DNA of 64,000 nucleotides from Paraeggerthella hominis. GTDB taxonomy: Bacteria > Actinomycetota > Coriobacteriia > Coriobacteriales > Eggerthellaceae. This document shows, piece by piece, positions 55,295 through 63,379 of this stretch. The position numbers were made by a program, and so were the translations under genes. Position 1 is the first letter of the stretch, and the number at the start of each line of letters is the position of its first letter. The notes under the pieces are model-generated. The model was not told the origin of the DNA. It saw only the letters and a list, made by a program, of their open reading frames with translations, and did not search any database. The stretch covers positions 124,001-188,000 of the forward strand of contig NZ_JAJNOQ010000004.1 of assembly GCF_021044775.1 (NCBI RefSeq), in the 5' to 3' direction.

Positions 55295-56135
55295 TGACCA
55301 GGCGCTTGACGTCTTCACGATACGCGGGGCGCACCAGGTAGTACGCGTAGGCCTCCAACACCGTGGCGAACGGCACGCCGCGCCCGACAATTTTGAAGTA
55401 CTCGATGCCGTGCGCATCGTGCAGCGCACGCGCCTCGTCGTTGGTGAACATAACCGGATGGCCGGGCCTATGGTCGAAGAAATCAGCGCGCTGCGCGATG
55501 CACGCGAAGGGCCGCATGGATTCCGTCATCTGATCCTGGCTGTTGTGCAGATAATGCTCCTGACGATGCGGGCAGTTGCGCTGGCAAAACTCGTTGACCA
55601 TCACCTCCACCCGGGCGGCATCCTCGATAGCCGCAAGAAAAGCCGCGTCTTTGTGGCGATTGTAGTTGAGCACCACGTAGTCGTAACGATCGAGCATGCG
55701 GTTCACCGCACTCGCATCCTCGATCGCGCGCGTGGTGGACAGCACCAGCTTCATTCCGAAGTTCGCGCGAATGTAATCGCCCACGACATCCGCGTACACG
55801 ATAGCCTCGGCTCCATGCCGCGCGCCGACCTCAAGAATCTCGTTGAAGTACGCATCGCCCAAGTGCTCGCTGCCGGCAAGCATGTTTGTGAACGTGATCC
55901 GCGGCTTCACGCCGCGCTCCTCCAACAGAGAGAACGCCTCGTCCATCTGTGCCTTCGACGCACGTTCGCGCACGTAAGCGCGACCGCCGTTCATGATGCA
56001 GTTGGGAAAGCATCCGTACACGCTGTCGATGGCAACGCCGTCCTGGAACCAATCGGGGCGCTGCTCAAGCAACCTGATGAAGAACAGGTTAAGCCCCAGC
56101 CCCACCGTGAAATCAGGCAGCGTGTACTTGATCAT
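55278..56135 (-). CDS. U32 peptidase-like TIM-barrel protein (UbiV-like)
   Basis: A 285-residue protein with the U32 layout: an early strand pattern, EILEVGARHGAEAIVYADVVGDYI, LVLSTTRAIEDASAVNRMLDRYDYVVLNYN, then EVMVNEFCQRNCPHRQEHY with paired cysteines as in Fe-S-binding U32 proteins. Cys occurrence at GCFPNC near residue 45 is also notable. The C-terminal 17 bases of the gene coincide with the 251-bp repeat, so the original end may have been replaced. The ATG at 56135 follows GGAAGAGATTGAGGATTCGAC. The family is assigned with moderate confidence. Confidence 0.6.
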   Translation of the reverse strand: MIKYTLPDFTVGLGLNLFFIRLLEQRPDWFQDGVAIDSVYGCFPNCIMNGGRAYVRERASKAQMDEAFSLLEERGVKPRITFTNMLAGSEHLGDAYFNEILEVGARHGAEAIVYADVVGDYIRANFGMKLVLSTTRAIEDASAVNRMLDRYDYVVLNYNRHKDAAFLAAIEDAARVEVMVNEFCQRNCPHRQEHYLHNSQDQMTESMRPFACIAQRADFFDHRPGHPVMFTNDEARALHDAHGIEYFKIVGRGVPFATVLEAYAYYLVRPAYREDVKRLVMRAAG

Positions 56136-56234
56136 GTCGAATCCTCAATCTCTTCCAGAAAACGTGTCGAATCACCCACCCCACAGCGACAACCCGGCTC
56201 CCACGAGCAGACACCAGAACCAGGTAGGCGCAGC

Positions 56235-56302
56235 AAGTCAGCGAGGGGGTTCCATCAGCCATCGGACCAGCAAAACAGGTTGGCCCAGTAAGTCAGCGAG
56301 GG
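56235..56302. repeat. Pair of direct repeats upstream of the U32-like gene
   Basis: AAGTCAGCGAGGG occurs at 56235-56247 and 56290-56302, each preceded by similar ACCAG...GG sequence, giving a 55-bp tandem unit. The 56136-56444 interval is otherwise empty. Two further hairpins (56373-56400 and 56415-56440) lie near the end of the ferredoxin gene. Confidence 0.5.
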
Positions 56303-56444
56303 CCGTTGGGACGCCCAAGGTTGCGCCGTTTCGCGGCCGAGCGTGCTTTTGCACGTGAGGGTAAGCGAAAAAGGGACAAGATTGGGTATCCCAACGTCCC
56401 GCAGCGTCGAGCAGTTCCGACGGCCGCCAGACCGCCGGAACCTC

Positions 56445-57707
56445 TTAGAACATGCACATCTCCAAATCCTCGCCGATCATGAAGTGCACCTTATCGTACA
56501 TCGACGCGGGTCGGTTCGGCGTCCACGAAGGACGCTTCATCGCGTAGCACACGGCCTCTTTGCCCATGAACTGCCTGATGGGAACAAGGCCGCTCACCTT
56601 GATGGCCTGCTCGGGGCAGATACGCTCGCACAGGCGGCACTGCATGCAGGCGCTCGGACGATGGATGATGCCGAACGCGTCGCCTTCGTCCATCTTCACG
56701 ATGGCCCCGGTCGGGCAGAACACGGCGCACATGCGGCATGCGCTGCACGCCTCCTCGTCGATCGAAACGGCCCCGATCACGCGCGTCTCCACCTGGTCGG
56801 CCACCGGTTCGCCGATGTGCTTCAGGTAGTTGTACAGGCGCAAGCGCCTTGTGGGAACGAAATGAGACAGCGTGCCGTCCTTGTTCACCTTTCGGTAGGC
56901 AACGGGCACCGGTTTCGCATCCTCCCCCAAAACCGCAGCAACCTCCTGCTGCACGGCTGCGCCCGCCGCTCGTGCCGACCCGTCCTTCGCCGTGCGCAGG
57001 AAATCGCGCCGCGACACGCCTCCCGTATCGCGAGACACGCCCCCCTGGACGCAGCACACGCGCTCCGGCACCTGATCAACCAGGTCAACAGGCATGTTCG
57101 ACCCAAACGCCTCCAGCATGTTGCACGCGCTATCAACCACCTGGCGAACCAGCGCGCCGCCGGGCGCATGCGCGCACGACGCGCAATCACCGCACACGAG
57201 CGTGGCGTCGAGCGCCTTGTAAGCAGCTATCCCCACCAGCGCCGACTCATCCACGCGGCCCAAGCACGGCAACGCCACCACGCACGCCGCGTCGTACGCC
57301 GGCTCTTCGTGACCGCGCGCGCCGAACGGCTTGCGCGTCTTCTGCGCAGCCGCCGCAACTTGAGCCTCGAAAGCGGCCAGCGCGGTTTCGCACGCGATGA
57401 CCGGATGCCCCTTCGTAGCCACGATCGACCCTTTGATCAAGGAGGTCAATTCGTCATCGGTGGGGTTGCGAATCTCGATGGCGCAGGTCGGGCACGCAGT
57501 AGCGCACGTCCCGCAGCCTATGCACCGATCGGGTTCCACCTTCAGTTGGTTGTCGCGATACGCTATCGCGCCCGACGTGCAAGCCTCCACGCACCGCAGG
57601 CACGACGCGTTTCTGTTGCGCACCGAAATGCACCGCTCTTCGTGCACGGCCAGCGCATCGCTTTCGATAGCGCCCAGCATCGCCAGCAAACCGTCGATCA
57701 AGGACAT
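56445..57707 (-). CDS. Multi-cluster ferredoxin with internal Tat-like motif
   Basis: A 420-residue protein. The N-terminal ferredoxin has CLRCVEAC and CIGCGTCATACPTC (residues about 36-75). A middle region carries scattered cysteines (CGDCASCAH). An unusual SRRDFLRT motif is at 232-239. The C-terminal ferredoxin has CSACRMCAVFCPTG and CMQCRLCERICPEQ. The middle motif resembles a twin-arginine signal but is followed by an Ala-rich, not hydrophobic, stretch. The ATG at 57707 follows GGGAGG. It follows the NapH-like gene by 4 bp and probably passes electrons from it. Confidence 0.87.
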   Translation of the reverse strand: MSLIDGLLAMLGAIESDALAVHEERCISVRNRNASCLRCVEACTSGAIAYRDNQLKVEPDRCIGCGTCATACPTCAIEIRNPTDDELTSLIKGSIVATKGHPVIACETALAAFEAQVAAAAQKTRKPFGARGHEEPAYDAACVVALPCLGRVDESALVGIAAYKALDATLVCGDCASCAHAPGGALVRQVVDSACNMLEAFGSNMPVDLVDQVPERVCCVQGGVSRDTGGVSRRDFLRTAKDGSARAAGAAVQQEVAAVLGEDAKPVPVAYRKVNKDGTLSHFVPTRRLRLYNYLKHIGEPVADQVETRVIGAVSIDEEACSACRMCAVFCPTGAIVKMDEGDAFGIIHRPSACMQCRLCERICPEQAIKVSGLVPIRQFMGKEAVCYAMKRPSWTPNRPASMYDKVHFMIGEDLEMCMF

Positions 57708-57711
57708 GGCG

Positions 57712-58755
57712 CTACCTCCCTTCCGCCTCGGACGAGGCCGCCTTGTCAGCAGGCCCATCCGCCTGAACAGGCTCGGCTTCCCCAGCGATCATCGACGCCT
57801 TCGCCGCCTTCTTCGAAAATAGGGGAAACGTGATGGCATGCTCGGGGCAAACGTCGGCGCACGCCCGACACTTGCTGCAATCGTTGAGCGTCGTCTCCCC
57901 CGCCGCAACGTCGTGCAGGTTAATGCCCTCGGGGCATGCTTTCTTGCACAGGTTGCACGCCTTCCCCTGCGACTCGCGCAGACACGTTTCCGCGTTCACC
58001 TGGGGCCGAAACGTTCGATTCAACCCGCTGAACAGGGAAAGCAGCGCTCCTAGGGGGCAGAAGCGCTGGCACCATTTCGGCAGCAGCAGTATCTCGATGA
58101 GGATGATGGCGGGAAACGCGAGCACCGTCCACGTGACGTCGCCAAACGCGAACAGGCGCATGACCAGCAGCACCGTCGCAAACGTCAGGCCGATGGGGCA
58201 GATCAGGCAGAACACGGGGAACCCGAAGATCAGCGTCGACCCCAGCGCGGCCGCCAGAATGCCGTGACGGCTATCGATCTTGATGCCCTTGCTCTTGCCG
58301 CACGGAGACGCGCAGGTTGCGCATCCGCCCAAAGCCTTGCGCTCGGACGCCGTCAAGGGGGCGGGCTCGGCAGAGGCCCTCGCCTCTCCGGCATCCGACG
58401 CCTCTGCGTCCAGGTGGGCCGCACCTTCGGCCGCGCGCCTGCCGGAAGCCTTCTTGCCCTTCTTTCGGCGCAAGCCGGACATGAAGTGGACCGGGCACAC
58501 CCACGAGCAGAACACCTTTCCCAGAACAACGCAGACCACAAGCACGGCCGCCACGCTCACAACGGCCATCGGGATGGCCGTCCGCTCCGCGATCATAGCC
58601 AAAAGCGCGCCCAGCGGGCACAAAAGCGTAATGGACTCGAACCCGATGCCGCACAGGTTGCCGATGCTGCCCGCCGTGAAATACCCCACGGCAACAACGG
58701 CGACCACGGCCAACATGATCAGGAAGCGAAGCCGGTACGTGTTGAACTTCTTCAT
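57712..58755 (-). CDS. NapH-like membrane 4Fe-4S quinol dehydrogenase
   Basis: A 347-residue membrane protein. About five helices carry CxxxCP motifs (CSWVCPVHF, CLICPIGL, CQRFCPLGALL). The soluble tail has two clusters, CNLCKKACPEG and CSKCRACADVCPEH. NapH-type proteins take electrons from menaquinol. The ATG at 58755 follows GGAGG and lies 4 bp past the NapG-like stop. It is the middle gene of an Fe-S electron-transfer trio. Confidence 0.9.
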   Translation of the reverse strand: MKKFNTYRLRFLIMLAVVAVVAVGYFTAGSIGNLCGIGFESITLLCPLGALLAMIAERTAIPMAVVSVAAVLVVCVVLGKVFCSWVCPVHFMSGLRRKKGKKASGRRAAEGAAHLDAEASDAGEARASAEPAPLTASERKALGGCATCASPCGKSKGIKIDSRHGILAAALGSTLIFGFPVFCLICPIGLTFATVLLVMRLFAFGDVTWTVLAFPAIILIEILLLPKWCQRFCPLGALLSLFSGLNRTFRPQVNAETCLRESQGKACNLCKKACPEGINLHDVAAGETTLNDCSKCRACADVCPEHAITFPLFSKKAAKASMIAGEAEPVQADGPADKAASSEAEGR

Positions 58756-58759
58756 AGCC

Positions 58760-59401
58760 CTACGCCTCCACTTCATCGACCGGCTTGATGACGATGGCGC
58801 GATCGGTCGCGCCCACGCCGATGGAGCCCGCGCTCAACGAAATGCACGCCAGCTCGCACGCGCCGCATCCGTTGCAGGCGTCCATATCCACCACGGGAAC
58901 GCCGTCGTAGCCCAGCTCGATCGCCTCGTACTGGCACACGTCCACGCATTCGTGGCACCCCATTCCGCGCTGTGCCAAGCACCAATCGCGCACGAGCACC
59001 GCTTTGCCGATGATGGCCTTCGACGGGTCGGGGCTCGAAAGCGCATGGGTGGGGCACACGGCCACGCACTTCGGACCGCCCGGCTCGTTTTCGCAGAAGT
59101 CGCACCAACCCGCTTTGAAATCCATGCGCGGCGTACGGGCGTTCAAGATGCCGTCCTCCAGATGAGCAGGGGCTATGGCATGCTTCGGGCATATCTCGCG
59201 GCACCGCTCGCAATGCAAGCAGCCTCGAACAAGCTGCTCCTCGTCCTGGCCCCCCGGAGGGCGCAGCAGCGTCTTGCTGGGAAGGTACTTCACTCCGCCC
59301 AAGCCGATGACAGCGCATGCCCCCACCGCTCCCAAAGCGAACGTGCGGCGCGACACTGCAGGACCGGCGCCGGATTCAACCTCTTCGTCATGAGCGGCCA
59401 T
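58760..59401 (-). CDS. NapG/MauM-like Tat-exported 4Fe-4S protein
   Basis: A 213-residue Fe-S protein with a Tat motif VSRRTFALGAVGACAV (residues about 16-31). Four cluster-like cysteine blocks follow: CLHCERCREICPKH, CDFCENEPGGPKCVAVCPTH, CHECVDVCQYE and CNGCGACELAC. It resembles NapG, the periplasmic partner of NapH. The ATG at 59401 overlaps the TorD-like stop by one base (TAATG). Confidence 0.9.
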   Translation of the reverse strand: MAAHDEEVESGAGPAVSRRTFALGAVGACAVIGLGGVKYLPSKTLLRPPGGQDEEQLVRGCLHCERCREICPKHAIAPAHLEDGILNARTPRMDFKAGWCDFCENEPGGPKCVAVCPTHALSSPDPSKAIIGKAVLVRDWCLAQRGMGCHECVDVCQYEAIELGYDGVPVVDMDACNGCGACELACISLSAGSIGVGATDRAIVIKPVDEVEA

Positions 59402-60111
59402 TACGCAACCTCGCCCTCGACAGCAGCGACCGCTTCCTCCCTCTCGGCCAGAACAGCGTCAAGGAACTCCAGGTCGTTCTGCAAGAAGCCCAGCGTCAGC
59501 TTGCCCAACCCGCGATAGAAGTCGGTCTTGGGGAATTTCTCCATGTCCTTCGCCATCATGGGGTACCACGCCAGCAGGTGATCTTCCAGGAAGTTGCGCT
59601 GCGACAAAAGCAGCTTGAAGCACGCGTCCTCGTCGTCGGCCTCGCATGCCGCAACGGCGCGCTCTATAAGAATCTGCTCGAATTCCAGCTCCAGCGCAAT
59701 GTGGTCCTCGCCCTCTTTCCAGCTTTCCTGCTTGTCCAGGCCGGCGGCATGGTACAGCACCAGCACCTCGTCGCGCGCATCCTGCATCATGAGGCGCTTC
59801 GGGCTGGTGTACACCGACTCGAACGGATACGCAGCGGAGAACCCGTCGTTGCCCGACCCGATGAACGCATGCACGTAGTCGACGGCCAGCTCGGTGAGAA
59901 CCGGGCCGTCGGCGCGGCTCAAGTATCCGCATATCAGACGGTACCCCTCGTCTACCAGGTCGTTTCCGGTATTTGCCGGAAAGCGCATCGCCAGCAGCGT
60001 ATCGTAGAGCTCCTGGTCGACCTCAACGCGAAACAAACGCGAGAGAAACTGGTACGTTGCCATGCGGCCGCGCAGAACGTCGACGAAACTGATTTCCTGA
60101 TCCTGAGACAT
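59401..60111 (-). CDS. TorD/DmsD-family molybdoenzyme chaperone
   Basis: A 236-residue soluble protein of the TorD/DmsD/NarJ fold: all alpha, with AVDYVHAFIGSGNDGFSAAYPFESVYTSPKRLMMQDARDEVLVLYHAAGL and LAWYPMMAKDMEKFPKTDFYRGLGKLTLGFLQNDLEFLDAV. These proteins bind Tat signal peptides of molybdopterin enzymes before export. No such catalytic subunit is in this window. The ATG at 60111 follows GGGGGAGCATC; the longer frame to 60261 overlaps the upstream gene. Confidence 0.9.
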   Translation of the reverse strand: MSQDQEISFVDVLRGRMATYQFLSRLFRVEVDQELYDTLLAMRFPANTGNDLVDEGYRLICGYLSRADGPVLTELAVDYVHAFIGSGNDGFSAAYPFESVYTSPKRLMMQDARDEVLVLYHAAGLDKQESWKEGEDHIALELEFEQILIERAVAACEADDEDACFKLLLSQRNFLEDHLLAWYPMMAKDMEKFPKTDFYRGLGKLTLGFLQNDLEFLDAVLAEREEAVAAVEGEVA

Positions 60112-60125
60112 GATGCTCCCCCGTT

Positions 60126-60887
60126 CTAGTTTGCGAAGATATCGGATGCGAACACGCGCGCGCCCAAGTCGGTAACCACCCAGGCATCGCGCCAGACCAA
60201 AGCGCCAGCGGTTTCGAGCTTGCCCAAAAAGTACGTGCAGAAACGGCGCGGCTCCTCGCACAGCGGGTTCACGTCGACGACCGCGTTCAGCTCCTTGGTG
60301 CTACCACCGCCCTCGACCGAACACATCTCAAGAATGGTGCGGTACAGCGGCAGGTACTGCGGCTCCTCGTTCAACATGTCCACAACCACGCGCTCTCCCA
60401 CATGGTCGGCAACCGCCTGCAGCCCCGCCTCCGTCGCAACGAAGCGAGCCAAGGGAGCAGGCGTCACCACCAGGTAGTCCGCCTCCGGATCCTGCTCAAC
60501 CGGCGGCTCATCGGTCGACGCCTCGTCCCCAAGCCGCTCCAGCGCGCCGTCGCGCTCCAGCAGCCGCACCACCTGCGCGGCGTCGTACACGCTCGCGCGC
60601 TGCGGATGCTCGACGTCGAGCACTTCCACCACCTCGTCGAGCGTCTTCGGCTCGGCGCACAGCTCCACCGCGCGCAGCAGGCGGAACTGCTGCCCCGGAA
60701 TGCCCGCCAGCAGCTTCTCGATGCGCTCCTGGGGCGTCAAGGGAACCACCTCGGGCATCACGCTTTTGTCGGCATCGGGGATGGGGGGCATGTAGTCGGT
60801 TTCCTGGCCCTCGCCCTCCTCCACCAGCTCGAGATCGGCTAGGGGATCGAAATCGTCGTCGATGACGAACACGTCCATATCGCTCAT
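60126..60887 (-). CDS. Uncharacterised acidic protein near the TorD-like gene
   Basis: A 253-residue protein with an acidic N-terminus (residues 1-35, DDDFDPLADLELVEEGEG) and a body with several short helix-turn patterns, such as LRAVELCAEPKTLDEVVEVLDVEHPQRASVYDAAQVVRLLERDGALERLG. This has a winged-helix look but no clear DNA-recognition signature. The second half repeats a similar pattern. No cysteines suitable for clusters are arranged together. It lies between the helicase-like and TorD-like genes, so it probably belongs to the same maturation unit. Confidence 0.6.
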   Translation of the reverse strand: MSDMDVFVIDDDFDPLADLELVEEGEGQETDYMPPIPDADKSVMPEVVPLTPQERIEKLLAGIPGQQFRLLRAVELCAEPKTLDEVVEVLDVEHPQRASVYDAAQVVRLLERDGALERLGDEASTDEPPVEQDPEADYLVVTPAPLARFVATEAGLQAVADHVGERVVVDMLNEEPQYLPLYRTILEMCSVEGGGSTKELNAVVDVNPLCEEPRRFCTYFLGKLETAGALVWRDAWVVTDLGARVFASDIFAN

Positions 60888-60929
60888 ATCATGTTCCTTT
60901 CAATTGAATGGTGCGAAGAAGTCGTCCTG

Positions 60930-62717
60930 CTAAGATGCCAGGCCGGAAACGAACTCGGAGGGAACCAGCGTCGCGTAGCGCACGTCGTCCTTCACGAACA
61001 CGCGCCCGGTTTGCATGTTCAGCGACGCGGTGTTCTCCAAGAGGTCGCGCTTGAACCATGTGCATACAGTCTGGTCCTGAGCCGTAGCGGCAACGTCCTC
61101 GAACAGCGCGCGCTCGCGCTCCAGGGCAGCACGGCGATGGTCGATGGTGAATTTGTCGTCCACCGCGTCAAGCGCCGGAAGGAACCCGCCCACCAAGCCG
61201 GTCACGAACGTCGCGCGCGAGAAGCGCCCATGGCAGCGTCGGTACGGCGCAACCACCACGCCGGCCCCGTCGCCCGATCTCACCGGGCCGCCGAACGCGC
61301 TCGCGGCAAGTCCGTCAATGTCAGCATGGTTGGGGTCGTCGCCCAACAGCGCCTGCTGCGCAGGCGTAAGCAACATGCCAGCGCTTTCGAACAGCGCGAT
61401 AGCCTGGTCACGCGTCAAACCGGATCGACAAGCATCCTGCAGGGCGGCAAGCTCGTCCAACGGAGCATCCAGCTTCCCGAACACCTCGGAAGCGCGCTCG
61501 GCATCGGGCACGCGACGCAAATCCGCAATAGCCTGCGGCACCGTCATATCGTGGTTACGCGCATACGCCATAAGCTCCAAAAACGCATCGGAACGAAGCA
61601 GCCAGTCGCCGAATCCCAGCCATGACCGCAATGCCGGCAGGTCGTTCGGATTGGCGTGCAAGCGCAGGAAGGCGGCAAGCTTCATGTGAGAAAACGCGCC
61701 CGGCGTGCGAGGGTCCCCTTTGATCTTCGCAGGTCCTGCGTCCACGCAGACGGCCACGCCGCGCCGCTCGAGCGCCGATGCAATCTGGGACGCCCACGTT
61801 TTGTTGGGAACGGCCACCAGCACGTCGCTCGGGTCCATGCCCTCTTCCAAACGCTGCGCAACGGCATCGGCCACGAACGCGAATTCGTCCACCGGACTGT
61901 CCAGCACCGCGCACGTGCGCACCGGCTGGGCGGCTTCGCCCACGCGCACGCATACGGCATCGCGGCGTTCGGCGAACGTTCGGAACCCCTCCCCATGCGG
62001 ATACGCTTCGTCGGCGTTGCATACGGGCGCGGTCGTTCCGGCAACCACCATCCCATCGGTGGCAAGGTGCTCGATCAGCCGCTGGGACGCTTTGCTCAGC
62101 GTGCCGTAGTCGTCCACGAGCACCATCAGGCTTTCGCGCTCGACGCCCGCCTCCACCATGCCGCGGTACGCCAAGGCCGACGCCTCGAACGGCAACATGG
62201 CGCGACGCACTTCCATGTTCTCAGACAGCATGGCGAACAAATGCTGCTCTTCGTAGTTGATCAGCCAATCGTCCTGCTCGTTGGCGTACTCGCTCAAGCC
62301 TTTGTAGAAGAACTTGAGCATTTCGCGCAGGCGACGAGGCTTGAGGCCGCTCACCTTCATGTCCTCCATGAGCACGTCAAGTTCGTTGGCGTCCAAAATG
62401 CGCGGATCGCGATTCGTTGCCGCGCGCACCCCGTCTAACGCCGCCACGCGAAGCGCAACGCGTTCCATCGTGGAAACGGCGGCGGCGTCCAAAGCCGGGT
62501 ACGCGGGCAAGCGATCAAGGTAGCGGCGCTCGGCCACGGTATCTGCGCACACGACGAGCACGCGCGCGCCGGCGGCAGCCCGCTGGTTCGCTTTCGCCAA
62601 AAGCGCATCGGTAAGATCGACGGATGAAGGACGCTCGATGCGCGCGCAGGCGCCGTCGTCCAAATCCAAAAGAAATCGCATCACGTCTTCGACTGATGCA
62701 ACAGTATCAGCACTCAT
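60930..62717 (-). CDS. UvrD-like protein without visible helicase motifs
   Basis: A 595-residue protein with the scaffold of a superfamily 1 helicase but degenerate motifs. The region near residue 50 (ARVLVVCADTVAERRYLDRLP) lacks a Walker A GxGKT. The motif II position reads VLVDDYGTLSKASQRLIEHLATD in place of DExQ. The C-terminal half has the DVLVAVPNKTWASQIASALERRGVAVCV fold feature. Helicase activity is unlikely. The ATG at 62717 follows GGAGG. It is the first gene of the minus-strand TorD/NapGH group. Confidence 0.55.
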   Translation of the reverse strand: MSADTVASVEDVMRFLLDLDDGACARIERPSSVDLTDALLAKANQRAAAGARVLVVCADTVAERRYLDRLPAYPALDAAAVSTMERVALRVAALDGVRAATNRDPRILDANELDVLMEDMKVSGLKPRRLREMLKFFYKGLSEYANEQDDWLINYEEQHLFAMLSENMEVRRAMLPFEASALAYRGMVEAGVERESLMVLVDDYGTLSKASQRLIEHLATDGMVVAGTTAPVCNADEAYPHGEGFRTFAERRDAVCVRVGEAAQPVRTCAVLDSPVDEFAFVADAVAQRLEEGMDPSDVLVAVPNKTWASQIASALERRGVAVCVDAGPAKIKGDPRTPGAFSHMKLAAFLRLHANPNDLPALRSWLGFGDWLLRSDAFLELMAYARNHDMTVPQAIADLRRVPDAERASEVFGKLDAPLDELAALQDACRSGLTRDQAIALFESAGMLLTPAQQALLGDDPNHADIDGLAASAFGGPVRSGDGAGVVVAPYRRCHGRFSRATFVTGLVGGFLPALDAVDDKFTIDHRRAALERERALFEDVAATAQDQTVCTWFKRDLLENTASLNMQTGRVFVKDDVRYATLVPSEFVSGLAS

Positions 62718-62839
62718 TGTCAGGCCTCCATCTTCTTGCAGTTCCAAAGATGAAGCCCTCTGCCTTGAAGCCCCCCAGCTTCGTATCAAGTGCTCAGCTA
62801 CCGTCCCAGTATGCCCAACCGCTTCGGTCGGGTCTACGA

Positions 62840-63373
62840 TCATTCCGAAATGGAATGGATAAGATCAAGGGCTTCCTGCTTGCCCTCCGCGCCGAGCTTC
62901 CGGTACGCGCCGCCCAGAACCTCGGCCACGTCGTCGCGCCCGATGCCCAGCTCCTCCTGGATGCCGTCGAACCCGCGTTCCTCCAGGTAAAGAACGAGCG
63001 CCCCCGCTTCCCGATCGGTCAAGCCGAACTTCTCGGCCGCTCGACGGCACTTGCAACGCAGCTCGGTGTTGCGTCGAACGTCCCAAACCACGCCCATATT
63101 GGAAACGACTCCCGAAGGCACGGCCTGCAAAAGCGCTCGGGTTTGCGCAAGCACGCGTTCTAGCTTCACGGCCTGGGCGTACAGAACCCTTCCCGCCTCG
63201 GTCAACCGTACGCCGCTGCGTTCGCGCACGAACAAATCAACCCCATACTCGCGCTCGAGCACGGCGATGTGCTTGCTCAACGTCGACTGGGTAAGGTGCA
63301 GCTCGCCCGCAGCAGCCGTGAAACTGCCCAGCCGCGCAACGCATACGTATTCGTGAAGGTAAGTCGTTTCCAT
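62840..63373 (-). CDS. LysR-HTH plus LuxR-HTH chimeric regulator
   Basis: A 177-residue protein. The N-terminal LysR winged helix (LHEYVCVARLGSFTAAAGELHLTQSTLSKHIAVLEREYGVDLFVRE) is followed by a linker, then a C-terminal block FGLTDREAGALVLYLEERGFDGIQEELGIGRDDVAEVLGGAYRKLGAEGKQEALDLI. This follows the LuxR HTH pattern, including the LTDRE start and the YRKLG region. The LysR effector domain is absent. The ribosome site is weak. It lies 6 bp behind the LuxR regulator gene at the window edge. Confidence 0.7.
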   Translation of the reverse strand: METTYLHEYVCVARLGSFTAAAGELHLTQSTLSKHIAVLEREYGVDLFVRERSGVRLTEAGRVLYAQAVKLERVLAQTRALLQAVPSGVVSNMGVVWDVRRNTELRCKCRRAAEKFGLTDREAGALVLYLEERGFDGIQEELGIGRDDVAEVLGGAYRKLGAEGKQEALDLIHSISE

Positions 63374-63379
63374 CGCGCG

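Noticed and set aside
54990..56291. Plus-strand frame opposite the U32-like gene
   Set aside because: Antisense of the U32-like gene and of repeat copy 2; no domain visible.
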